Below the pieces are notes generated by a model. That model was not told the origin of the DNA and searched no databases. It saw only the letters and a program-made list of their open reading frames with translations. From JANQPD01 sp963715655 (GTDB lineage Bacteria; Bacteroidota; Bacteroidia; Flavobacteriales; Schleiferiaceae), in NCBI GenBank assembly GCA_963715655.1, contig OY970262.1, positions 2,480,001 to 2,544,000 on the forward strand: 64,000 bases of DNA, read 5' to 3'. Below are positions 34,821 through 43,119 of the stretch, piece by piece. The first letter of the stretch is position 1. Each line of letters begins with the position of its first letter. The translations under genes were made by a program, and so were the position numbers.

Positions 34821-36396
34821 AAAAGTAGGTTTACTTATTTGCTGCTTCCTTTTATGTTTTTCTATAAATGCTCAGCAAAAGCTAGCAGCGTTAACATTAG
34901 AAACTTTTAAAACAGAATTAAATGCTGCACAAGAAAAAGCCGCTTTTAAAATAGCTGGAAAGTACTACGCTGTAAATAAAAGTTTTACTGAAGGTAAAGT
35001 TGAAACCTATGCCTCTAAAACGCTGTATCATTTATCTTTTCAAAAGCAACAATTAGCTATGCAGGCTATGGTGAAAAACCTAAGGCTTACCTTTAAAGAT
35101 ACCTTGCTTGTAAAGCAAAATGAACAAGTAATTCAAATAATTACCGCAGATAAACTCTTTCAAGAAAGTACGCTTACCGAAAGTACTTTAGAACACTTGG
35201 AATTGATTTTAATATGGAGATCAAACCTAACTCCTACCGCACAGGTTTCTGAATTACTGCTTTTGCCCGCCTACCAAAACGCTTATAAAACCGAAGACTT
35301 TGGTGATGCTGATGTGTGCCAAGTAAACACAGCTTGCAGCGAAGGAAATAACTATGCAAAGCAAATACAAAGTACCGTGCGCATTTTGCTGCGGGTAGGT
35401 AGCATTGCCGGTTGGTGCACAGGCACGCTTATTAATAAGGTAACGTATGATTATGAACCTCTGCTACTTTCTGCGGAGCATTGCGGTATTTTTAATACGC
35501 AATTTGCTAGCACTAATGATTTACAACAGTGGGTATTTTATTTCAATTATCAATCGGCTACTTGCACAAATCCCGCTTCAGAAGGGGCACTTGCAGCACA
35601 AGCTATTTTGGGTGCTAGTTTATTAGCACGTAGTGATGATGAAGGCGGTGAAAAAGGCTCTGACTTGCTTTTATTAAAATTGGCTACTGATATTCCGCCT
35701 GCGTACAACGCCTATTTTTCAGGCTGGAGTAGAAATGAGCTCATTAAACCTGTTAACGCCATCACCATTCATCACCCAGAAGGTGATATTAAAAAGATTA
35801 GCACCAACCGAACCACTATTTCTAGTGGTGCTTTTGGTCCTATTTCCGAAGAAACCCATTGGCTACTCCGCTGGAGTGCTACTCAAAATGGATTTGGTAC
35901 CACCGAGGGAGGCTCTTCGGGAAGCGGATTGTTTAGTGAAAATGGATTGTTGCGCGGAGTGCTTACCGGAGGTTCATCTTCCTGCTCAAACAACAATGGG
36001 TTAGATTTTTATGGTAAATTTAGTTATAGCTGGAATCAAAATAGCAGTGCTCCAAACCGACAATTACAACCGTGGCTTGACCCTAATAATAGCGGAGCTA
36101 TTGCTTTGGGTGGCGCATTTTTAGGAGATGAAAAACCCGCTGATTCCACCGTTTTTGAGTATGCCCCAAATCCCACCAAAAACGTGGTTGTTTTTAAAGG
36201 CTTGGGCTCCTTTACTGAAACTTGTAAGGTTGCTATATTCTCTATGGAAGGAAAAATAATGGATGTTTTTGACAAAATTGTATTGCCTAATGAATCGTTA
36301 GATATTGCCTTGGGTAGCTATCGGCAAGGTTTATATATTATAAGAATAGTACAGGGTGAACAAATTTATACCGAAAAGGTAATTAAGCTAAACTAA
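34777..36396 (+). CDS. Trypsin-like serine protease with T9SS sorting domain
   Basis: This protein of 539 residues (or 546 if it starts at 34756) has a signal peptide (KKVGLLICCFLLCFSINA) and an N-terminal propeptide-like region to about residue 200. A chymotrypsin-fold domain follows: His in LSAEHC, Asp in KGSDLLLLKL, and Ser in GGSSGSGLFS. It ends in a T9SS C-terminal domain (YAPNPTKNVVVFKG to EKVIKLN). It should be secreted through T9SS and either attached to the surface or released. The start lies inside the end of the receiver gene, an overlap of 44 or 65 bases, so translation may be coupled. Homologues in this family include lysyl and other endopeptidases; the specificity is unknown. 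Confidence 0.85.
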   Translation: MINLNFYYAKDYSLKKVGLLICCFLLCFSINAQQKLAALTLETFKTELNAAQEKAAFKIAGKYYAVNKSFTEGKVETYASKTLYHLSFQKQQLAMQAMVKNLRLTFKDTLLVKQNEQVIQIITADKLFQESTLTESTLEHLELILIWRSNLTPTAQVSELLLLPAYQNAYKTEDFGDADVCQVNTACSEGNNYAKQIQSTVRILLRVGSIAGWCTGTLINKVTYDYEPLLLSAEHCGIFNTQFASTNDLQQWVFYFNYQSATCTNPASEGALAAQAILGASLLARSDDEGGEKGSDLLLLKLATDIPPAYNAYFSGWSRNELIKPVNAITIHHPEGDIKKISTNRTTISSGAFGPISEETHWLLRWSATQNGFGTTEGGSSGSGLFSENGLLRGVLTGGSSSCSNNNGLDFYGKFSYSWNQNSSAPNRQLQPWLDPNNSGAIALGGAFLGDEKPADSTVFEYAPNPTKNVVVFKGLGSFTETCKVAIFSMEGKIMDVFDKIVLPNESLDIALGSYRQGLYIIRIVQGEQIYTEKVIKLN

Positions 36397-36398
36397 AC

Positions 36399-36875
36399 AT
36401 GAAAAAACTATTGTTCTTAACCATGCTTGCTTCTTTGGCGTTTGCTTGCAAAACAAAACAAACGGCTGTTACCGAAAAATCAATAGAAACAAACGTGGTG
36501 GAAAGCGGTGAAAAAACAAGCCGAATAAATTGCGAAAAACTAAGCAAAAACCTAGAGCTTTATAATGACACCAATCTATTCCGACCCAATATTTCTAAAG
36601 TACACGTTAATGATAAGTGTGTAAGCATTACCTATTCTTACAGTGGCTGTGGTGCAAAAGAACCCACTTTAGTTTGGGATAAAGTCATAAATGAAGAAGG
36701 AACTTTTCCTGAAGTGCGCTTACGTTTTTTAATGGAAAATCCGGGTATGTGCGAAGCTTTTTTCAAAGACAGCATGGCCGTAGATTTTTCCGGATTGCGC
36801 ACCGTTGGCAATAAAGTACTGATGATTATTAATGATAGAGAATCTGATATTCCTTTAGTTGATTTTCAAAACTGA
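36399..36875 (+). CDS. Lipoprotein of unknown function
   Basis: This 158-residue lipoprotein has a lipobox, LAFAC, so Cys17 should be lipidated. The mature domain has four more Cys residues (RINCEK, DKCVS, SGCGAK, GMCEAFF), which may form two disulfides, and a compact alpha/beta composition. I do not recognise the family. It starts 2 bases after the protease stop, so it is co-transcribed with it. A role as inhibitor or partner of the protease is possible but not shown. Confidence 0.7.
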   Translation: MKKLLFLTMLASLAFACKTKQTAVTEKSIETNVVESGEKTSRINCEKLSKNLELYNDTNLFRPNISKVHVNDKCVSITYSYSGCGAKEPTLVWDKVINEEGTFPEVRLRFLMENPGMCEAFFKDSMAVDFSGLRTVGNKVLMIINDRESDIPLVDFQN

Positions 36876-37222
36876 TTAGTATTTAACATTACTAAGGTAC
36901 ACGCTTGCAAAGCCTCTATACCGGCTTTTTCTAACTTAGCTTCTAGTTCAAAATTTTCAGCTCCGGGATTAAAAATTACACGGGTAGGTTTTAAGCCTAA
37001 AATGTAATCGTAATAATCGGTTTGGTTTTTCGCGCCTAAATACATGGTAATGGTGTGTACATTTTCTATCTCCGGCTGGCCTTCTAAAATGTGCCAATCT
37101 TCCACCTCTCTTGCCTTACGCCCAATGGGCACTACTTCATGACCATTTCTCTTTAATGACTTTACCGCCAAATAAGAATACCTGCTCGGATTATTACTTG
37201 CGCCTAATACAACTGTTTTCAT
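36866..37222 (-). CDS. CoA-binding domain protein
   Basis: This 118-residue protein is a small Rossmann-fold CoA-binding protein (YccU/CoA_binding_2 family). The nucleotide loop is VVLGASNNPSRYSYLA, followed by GHEVVPIGRKA and TRVIFNPGAENFE. The family binds CoA; its physiological role is not settled. The length is normal. It converges on the lipoprotein gene with a 10-base tail overlap and is divergent from the ABC transporter genes. Confidence 0.88.
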   Translation of the reverse strand: MKTVVLGASNNPSRYSYLAVKSLKRNGHEVVPIGRKAREVEDWHILEGQPEIENVHTITMYLGAKNQTDYYDYILGLKPTRVIFNPGAENFELEAKLEKAGIEALQACTLVMLNTNQF

Positions 37223-37255
37223 ATCATTCTTTTATTTTAGCCGCTACACATTATT

Positions 37256-37885
37256 ATGCGTTTACAGCTTTTCAATCTTAGTTATCAATACAACTCACAA
37301 ACCCATTTAAGGTTTCCTAACCTTGCGCTGGGGCGCGATGAGAGTCTGTTGATTTTAGGTCCATCGGGCAGCGGGAAGAGTACATTGTTGCATTTAATGA
37401 GCGCTTTATTGACGCCTACTACCGGAGAAGTTTTGATTGATGGAGAAAACCCAAACCTCCTAAATACGGCAAAGCGCGATGCATTTAGAAAGGAAAATAT
37501 AAGTTTAGTTTGGCAAAAATCTTTTTTTGTGGAAGCACTAAACCTGCGCGAAAATTTAAAACTCGCACAAAAGCTAAGCACCAACAAATCAGATGTAAAA
37601 GAAATTGAAACACTATGCGATGCTTTGCAAGTGAAACACTTATTAAGTAAAAAACCTAAAGAATTAAGTTTAGGCGAGCAACAACGCTTTTCCATAATTA
37701 GAGCAGCATTAAGTAAACCAAAACTGATATTGGCCGATGAACCAACTTCTGCCTTAGATGATGAAAATGCAAAACGTGTTGGAAACCTATTATTAAAAAC
37801 CGCAAAAAAAACACAAGCAAGTTTGGTAATAGTAACCCATGACGCTCGACTTAAAAGCTTATTTACTAACACCTTGCAATTATGA
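37256..37885 (+). CDS. ABC transporter ATP-binding protein (LolD/MacB-type)
   Basis: This 209-residue ATPase has Walker A GPSGSGKST (near residue 35), the signature LSLGEQQRFS, Walker B LILADEPTSALDD and the switch His in VTHDARL. By length and type it pairs with FtsX/MacB-like permeases. The next gene is such a permease and overlaps it by 4 bases. It is the first gene of a probable operon running through the two secreted Cys-motif proteins. Confidence 0.9.
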   Translation: MRLQLFNLSYQYNSQTHLRFPNLALGRDESLLILGPSGSGKSTLLHLMSALLTPTTGEVLIDGENPNLLNTAKRDAFRKENISLVWQKSFFVEALNLRENLKLAQKLSTNKSDVKEIETLCDALQVKHLLSKKPKELSLGEQQRFSIIRAALSKPKLILADEPTSALDDENAKRVGNLLLKTAKKTQASLVIVTHDARLKSLFTNTLQL

Positions 37886-39183
37886 ATGTAGTAAATCTGG
37901 CTTTTAAAAATTTGCGCTTTCGCAAGTTGAGCACATCACTAAGTATTTTGTTACTCACATTTGGTTGCGGCTTAATTTCCTTAATCCTGTTGGCACAAAA
38001 CCAATTAGAGCGCCAATTTATAAAAAACATTGAAGGTGTAGATATGGTGGTGGGCGCAAAAGGTAGTCCGCTGCAACTTATTTTAAGTGCTGTATATCAA
38101 ATAGATGCACCAACCGGAAATATACCTTTGTGGGAATTTGAAAAACTTAAGAAAAACAGTTTGGTAAAAAGCGCTATTCCCTTAAGCTATGGCGATAGTT
38201 ATCAGGATTTTAGAATCATCGGCACCGACCAAAGTTATTTAACGCTATACGATGTAGCAGCTAAAAACTTCCCGAAAACCGGAGAGGTACTGTTGGGTGC
38301 AACTGCCGCAAAAACCACAAAACTAAAGGTTGGTGATACATTTAGCGGTAATCACGGATTGCAAAACAGCATAGAAAGCCACGACCATTTTGCGTACAAA
38401 ATCATTGAAATTTTACCACAAACCGGAACCGTATTAGACAAGCTGATTATTGGAAATTTGGAAAGCGTGTGGGCGGTACATGCGGAAGGGCACGGGGAGA
38501 GTGAGCATAAATTAGAGACAGCTGATGATGGCCATGCAAACCACGATCACAGTAAAGATGAACACGCTTCACATGCAGCAGATTCAACTTCATCACCTTC
38601 ACAAACAAACGATTCTCACGCAGCACATTCTGATTCCTCCAAACAAATTACAGCCGCTTTACTACAGTTTAAAGGAGCTATGGCGCGTATAATGTTGCCA
38701 AACTATATAAACGAAAATACGGGTATGATGGCTGCTTTACCTGCTTATGAAATTAACCGATTATTTGGTTTGGTTTCAGATGCGGTTTTATTTTTACAGG
38801 CCTTGGCTTTGGTTATTATGTTGTTATCTGGCGTTAGTGTTTTTATTGCTTTGTATCAGTCCCTTCAAGCCCGTAAAGGGGAGTTAGCGTTACTTAGAAA
38901 TCTTGGCGCAAGCCGCTGGAAGTTATTTAGCTTAATTTGTACCGAAGGTTTACTCATTGCCGTTTTCTCACTATTGCTCTCCTTTTTTATGAGCCGTGGA
39001 ATTTTACTTTTGGTGGGCAACAGTTTATCCGTTGGGTTTACTTTGGCACCAAATTGGTATGTTCCTTTAACTGCGGAATACTACTTGATAGCCGCTAGTT
39101 TTGTTATCAGCTTTTTTGCATCTTTACTACCCGCTTTGCAAGCGTTTTATTTGAATATTCCTAAAACACTTTCTAATGCATAA
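37882..39183 (+). CDS. FtsX/MacB-type ABC permease with His-rich periplasmic insert
   Basis: This 433-residue permease has one N-terminal membrane helix (about 18-38), a large periplasmic domain beginning VDMVVGAKGSPLQLILSAVY, and three C-terminal helices (about 295-425) with the FtsX motif ARKGELALLRNLGASRWKL. Between about residues 199 and 249 lies an insert with ten His and many Asp, Glu and Ser residues, such as HANHDHSKDEHASHA, which looks like a metal-binding loop. MacB-type exporters act on periplasmic substrates, so it could expel or sense a transition metal such as zinc or copper (inference). It overlaps the ATPase by 4 bases and the next gene by 8. Confidence 0.85.
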   Translation: MNVVNLAFKNLRFRKLSTSLSILLLTFGCGLISLILLAQNQLERQFIKNIEGVDMVVGAKGSPLQLILSAVYQIDAPTGNIPLWEFEKLKKNSLVKSAIPLSYGDSYQDFRIIGTDQSYLTLYDVAAKNFPKTGEVLLGATAAKTTKLKVGDTFSGNHGLQNSIESHDHFAYKIIEILPQTGTVLDKLIIGNLESVWAVHAEGHGESEHKLETADDGHANHDHSKDEHASHAADSTSSPSQTNDSHAAHSDSSKQITAALLQFKGAMARIMLPNYINENTGMMAALPAYEINRLFGLVSDAVLFLQALALVIMLLSGVSVFIALYQSLQARKGELALLRNLGASRWKLFSLICTEGLLIAVFSLLLSFFMSRGILLLVGNSLSVGFTLAPNWYVPLTAEYYLIAASFVISFFASLLPALQAFYLNIPKTLSNA

Positions 39184-39598
39184 GTTTCTGGTACTTTTTG
39201 CAGTTCTATTTTCTTCGATACCTCCTGAGCCCAAAATTTTACCGTGGGAATTACTTGGACTTACCACTTATAAAAATGATTTTGGCGATGGTGGCGAGAT
39301 GAGTTTTAAACCAAACTTTCCCAAACCGTTGCAAGATTTAGAAGGTCAGCAAGTGTTTGTAACCGGCTACATGGTGCCTATGGACGTATCTGCACGTAAA
39401 TATGCGCTCTCTAAAAATTCTTTTAAAAGCTGCTTTTTTTGTGGAAATGCCGGGCCTGAAACGGTAATAGAATTACGCTTTGAGGAAGCTCCCAACCGTT
39501 TTACTACTGATGAATATGTTTCTGTTATTGGCACTTTAAAATTAAACCGAAACGGTAACGACCTCTTTTTTACCTTAAACAATACCTTAGTACAATGA
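39176..39598 (+). CDS. Secreted DUF3299-like protein, first copy
   Basis: This 140-residue protein has a signal peptide and a compact beta domain. The core LEGQQVFVTGYMVPMDVS and the motif SCFFCGNAGPETV (a CxxC in an FFCG setting) recur in the next gene. The layout resembles DUF3299 proteins, which in Proteobacteria occur beside ABC exporters of this kind. The paired Cys could bind a metal or form a disulfide. It overlaps the permease by 8 bases and the second copy by 4. Confidence 0.7.
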   Translation: MHKFLVLFAVLFSSIPPEPKILPWELLGLTTYKNDFGDGGEMSFKPNFPKPLQDLEGQQVFVTGYMVPMDVSARKYALSKNSFKSCFFCGNAGPETVIELRFEEAPNRFTTDEYVSVIGTLKLNRNGNDLFFTLNNTLVQ

Positions 39599-40041
39599 TG
39601 CGCTTGTGGTTTCTTTTTATTTTAATTATTCCCTTAAACGTAACCATCGCGCAAAGCAAAAATGCCAAGCTTATTGATTGGAAAATGCTTAGCGAAGTAA
39701 AATTTGAAGACAAGTATTCTGAAGAATTGGCCGGTTGGTATTTATATCCTGTGTTTTCTGAAAAAGTAAAAATGCTGGCCAATAAAAAGGTAGTGATTAA
39801 AGGATATATTATTCCGGTGGACGTGGAAGGTGGCGAATACGCGCTTTCTGCCTACCCTTTTAGTTCTTGCTTCTTTTGCGGTGGTGCAGGGCCCGAATCG
39901 GTGATGACTTTAAAATTTGCCGAAAAGCCAAAGCGCTATAAAACGGATGATGTTGTTACGTTTATGGGCACGCTACAACTCAATGATAGCGACATTGATA
40001 GCTTCTGTTATATCCTAAAATCGGCTGAGCCGCTTGATTAA
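39595..40041 (+). CDS. Secreted DUF3299-like protein, second copy
   Basis: This 148-residue paralogue of the preceding gene has a signal peptide (LWFLFILIIPLNVTIA), the core VVIKGYIIPVDVEGGEYALS and SCFFCGGAGPESV. The start ATG overlaps the previous stop in ATGA. The tandem arrangement suggests duplication and perhaps a heteromeric partner pair for the His-rich transporter. The function is not known. Confidence 0.7.
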   Translation: MMRLWFLFILIIPLNVTIAQSKNAKLIDWKMLSEVKFEDKYSEELAGWYLYPVFSEKVKMLANKKVVIKGYIIPVDVEGGEYALSAYPFSSCFFCGGAGPESVMTLKFAEKPKRYKTDDVVTFMGTLQLNDSDIDSFCYILKSAEPLD

Positions 40042-41073
40042 ATGAAAAAATTTCTGATTGGTCTTTTAGTAGTTTTAGGCATCTTAGTAGTTGTCTATTT
40101 TTTAGGGCCAACCCCTCCTATTCCCGTGTATAGTATGGATTTTCCAAATATTCCCGCTGAGGAAAATTTGGAAACTTATGTTGCGGAAAGAGAAAGTAAC
40201 CACCAACTACGCGCTAATAATGAAGCAAAATTTATTTGGGCGGACAGCACCAAAGGCAATACCGAATTTGTGTTTTTGTATCTACATGGTTTTAGTGCTT
40301 CAGAAATGGAAGGCTATCCTGTAAACCGCAATGTACCTGCTTACTTTGGTTCTAACACCTACTTGGCCAGAATTTACGCACACGGACATGATACCACAAA
40401 CGCGCTTATAAATTACACGCCTGAAACCGCATGGGAAAGCGCTAAAGAAGCTTTGGCCATTGCCGAAAAACTGGGAGATAAAGTGGTTTTAATGAGTACA
40501 AGTACGGGCGGAACATTAGCGTATTACTTGGCCGCTAACTATCCTGAAAAAGTACATGCACTTGTAAATTTATCGCCAAACGTGCGCATTGCTGCGCCTT
40601 CCGCTAGAATTTTAAACGATCCGTGGGGCTATCAAATTTTAAAAATAGTAATGGGCGGTGAGCAGCGTATTGTGCACCACGAGCAACCAGAAGCAAAATT
40701 ATATTGGGATACCATTTACCATATTAATTCATTGGTAAACTTGGAGGAACTAATGGAAACCACCATGACGGAAAAAACGTTTAACGCAGTAAAAGCACCT
40801 ACCCTAACCCTTTATTATTATAAAAATGAAGCGGAGCAAGATGAAGTGGTGGATGTATCCGTGTTTCCAAAAGTGCACCAACAACTGGGTACTCCTGAAA
40901 ATTTAAAAGTAACTAAAGCACTGTCCACACCGGGTAATCATGTAATTGGGTCTAGCATAAAATCAGACGATTGGCAAACGGTACAAAATGAAATTATTGC
41001 TTTTTTGGAGGAAAAGGTAGGCATGAAAAAAGCGCAACCAAAACCTAAACCGGAGGCAACAATGGAACTGTAA
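40042..41073 (+). CDS. Membrane-anchored alpha/beta hydrolase
   Basis: This 343-residue protein has an N-terminal membrane helix (KFLIGLLVVLGILVVVYFL), then an alpha/beta-hydrolase fold. The oxyanion segment is YLHGFSASE, the nucleophile elbow is MSTSTGG (S-T-S-T-G rather than the usual G-x-S-x-G), and a late His occurs in STPGNHVIGSS. It probably acts as an esterase or lipase on the periplasmic side. The C-terminal tail is Lys/Pro-rich. It starts at the base after the preceding stop codon, so it may be co-transcribed with the exporter genes, though its link to them is unclear. Confidence 0.8.
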   Translation: MKKFLIGLLVVLGILVVVYFLGPTPPIPVYSMDFPNIPAEENLETYVAERESNHQLRANNEAKFIWADSTKGNTEFVFLYLHGFSASEMEGYPVNRNVPAYFGSNTYLARIYAHGHDTTNALINYTPETAWESAKEALAIAEKLGDKVVLMSTSTGGTLAYYLAANYPEKVHALVNLSPNVRIAAPSARILNDPWGYQILKIVMGGEQRIVHHEQPEAKLYWDTIYHINSLVNLEELMETTMTEKTFNAVKAPTLTLYYYKNEAEQDEVVDVSVFPKVHQQLGTPENLKVTKALSTPGNHVIGSSIKSDDWQTVQNEIIAFLEEKVGMKKAQPKPKPEATMEL

Positions 41074-41115
41074 AAGTCCACTTTTGCCACCACTAGTTTT
41101 ATATCTTTGCCACTC

Positions 41116-43119
41116 ATGAAATTTCTGTATCCACAGTTTCTTTGGGCGCTCACCGCCCTACTTATTCCGCTGGCGGTGCATCTCTTCAATTTTAGGCGCT
41201 ACAAAACGGTATATTTTAGTAATACGCAAGCGTTAAAAAACGTAAAACAACGCTCGCAAGCCACCAAGCAGTTGCAAAAATTATTGGTATTACTAAGCCG
41301 TTTGCTTGCCTTGGCGCTGCTAATAATTGCTTTTGCACAACCTTATATTCCCTCCGCTACTGCGGGAAATGAAAGCACTTCGGTAGTAGCGCTTTACATC
41401 GATAATTCAGTAAGTATGCTGGAAGAAGGTGCAAACGGACCGCTTTTAGATGAAGCTAGATTAAGCACTGCCACCATTTTAAAATCTTTGCCGGCTGCTA
41501 CTAAAGTGCAAATTATAAACAACGATTTTGAAGGCAAGCAACAGCAATATTACAGTCCTACGGATGCTTTGCAACTACTAGATGAAACGCAGGTAAGTTA
41601 TGCACAGCGCAACTTTAGCGAAGTACTTGGCCGTGTAAAAGCCTTGGCTACCAAAGAAGAAAAAACCAACGTTGAACTAATAATTCTTTCTGATTTTCAA
41701 AAAAATGCGTTTGATTTTGAAGCGCTTGAAAATGACGCAAACATCAGCTTTAAAGCGATAAAACTAGAAACCCTTACTGAAACTGGTAACGTAGCGGTGG
41801 ATAGTATTTGGTTGGAAAATGACATACTGCTTTCTGATGTTCCGCAGAAACTAAATGTGCGCGTAAAGCAATATGGAACAAAGGATAGTAAAGGTTTAGT
41901 AAAAGTTAATCTTCTTTTAAACGGACAACTATACGGATCAAATACTGGTACTTTTAAGGAGGTAGAAAGTGCCATAATCGACTTTTCATTTTTGCCGCAA
42001 GGCGCAAACTTTTTTGAAGGAAAAATTGAATTGGATGCTCCGGCACCTACCTTCGATAATCAGTTTTATTTTGCTTTAAACCTAAGTGCTAAACCAAAAG
42101 TAGTGGCTATTGGTGATAAAGAAACCACCGATGCATTGGCCGGTTTTTTTGACACTGGAAAATTTGACTTCACCGCTTTTTCTGCATCCAACTTAAACTT
42201 GCAGGCGGTAAATAATGCAAATGCGCTACTCTTATCGTTAAATCAAAAACCAAGTAGTGGTTTGTTAAGTGCTTGTCGCGATAATTTGGCTGCGGGTGGA
42301 AATTTAGTTGTATTTCCCAGTAACGGAACAGATGCCACCAACGAACTTTTGACCAATTTAGGAGCCGGCAATCTTGGGGAATTAATAACCGGAGAATTGC
42401 GCGCCACGCGTATTAGTTGGAACGACCCATACTACCGTGATGCCTTTTTAAAACAAACGGAACGTCCCGATTTACCGGTGGTGCAAAAGCATTATAACAC
42501 CACTTCGCTTAGCCAAAGGTTTGTAGCGTTGGTAGGTTTTTCAAACAATCAGTTTTTGTTAGGCCGTTTACCTTTAAACAGCGGACAATTATTTGTGAGC
42601 AGTGTGCCACTTTCTAAAGATTTTTCTAATCTGCAAGAGCATAAAGTGCTAATACCCACGCTTGTAAATGCTGCCCGTTATAGTGCAGGTGAAAAAGTAT
42701 TGTACAATTATCCGGGTAAACCAAAAGGGCAAACTTTTGCGTTAAGCAATGGAGATGAAAAGCCAGTGAGCATGGCGCTTTCCGATGCTTCCACTTTAAT
42801 TTTGCAACAGCGCGTAATGCCCGACAAAGTGGAGGTTTATAATTTACCAACCGGCAATGCACCCGGCATTTACGATGCACTTAGCGCAGATAGCTTGATT
42901 GGAAAAATTGCTTTAAACTTAAATCCGCTGGAAAGCGATTGGGAATTTTACAGCAAGGATAATTTACCTAAAAACATAGAACTCTGGAGCGAAAAGCAAA
43001 GCACCCTTAGTGCCGAAGTTACAGCCAGATTTGTGGACAATACCTATTGGAAACTCTTGCTAGGCTTGGCGCTTTTGTTTTTTCTTATTGAAATTGCACT
43101 TATAAAACTTTTGAAATAA
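41116..43119 (+). CDS. BatA/von Willebrand factor A domain membrane protein
   Basis: This 667-residue protein has an N-terminal BatA segment (FLYPQFLWALTALLIPLAVH, then LFNFRRYKTVYFSN) with two membrane helices, and a VWA domain beginning YIDNSVSM, so the metal-ion-dependent adhesion site is partly present (DxSxS). A periplasmic beta region follows, and a last membrane helix lies near the C-terminus. The frame is open from a TTG at 41107, but the family starts at the MKFLYP Met, so I use ATG 41116. A -7-like TATCTTTG (41102-41109) lies just before it, close enough that the mRNA may have almost no leader. The role is unknown; the next gene is a dihydroorotase-like protein. Confidence 0.85.
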   Translation: MKFLYPQFLWALTALLIPLAVHLFNFRRYKTVYFSNTQALKNVKQRSQATKQLQKLLVLLSRLLALALLIIAFAQPYIPSATAGNESTSVVALYIDNSVSMLEEGANGPLLDEARLSTATILKSLPAATKVQIINNDFEGKQQQYYSPTDALQLLDETQVSYAQRNFSEVLGRVKALATKEEKTNVELIILSDFQKNAFDFEALENDANISFKAIKLETLTETGNVAVDSIWLENDILLSDVPQKLNVRVKQYGTKDSKGLVKVNLLLNGQLYGSNTGTFKEVESAIIDFSFLPQGANFFEGKIELDAPAPTFDNQFYFALNLSAKPKVVAIGDKETTDALAGFFDTGKFDFTAFSASNLNLQAVNNANALLLSLNQKPSSGLLSACRDNLAAGGNLVVFPSNGTDATNELLTNLGAGNLGELITGELRATRISWNDPYYRDAFLKQTERPDLPVVQKHYNTTSLSQRFVALVGFSNNQFLLGRLPLNSGQLFVSSVPLSKDFSNLQEHKVLIPTLVNAARYSAGEKVLYNYPGKPKGQTFALSNGDEKPVSMALSDASTLILQQRVMPDKVEVYNLPTGNAPGIYDALSADSLIGKIALNLNPLESDWEFYSKDNLPKNIELWSEKQSTLSAEVTARFVDNTYWKLLLGLALLFFLIEIALIKLLK

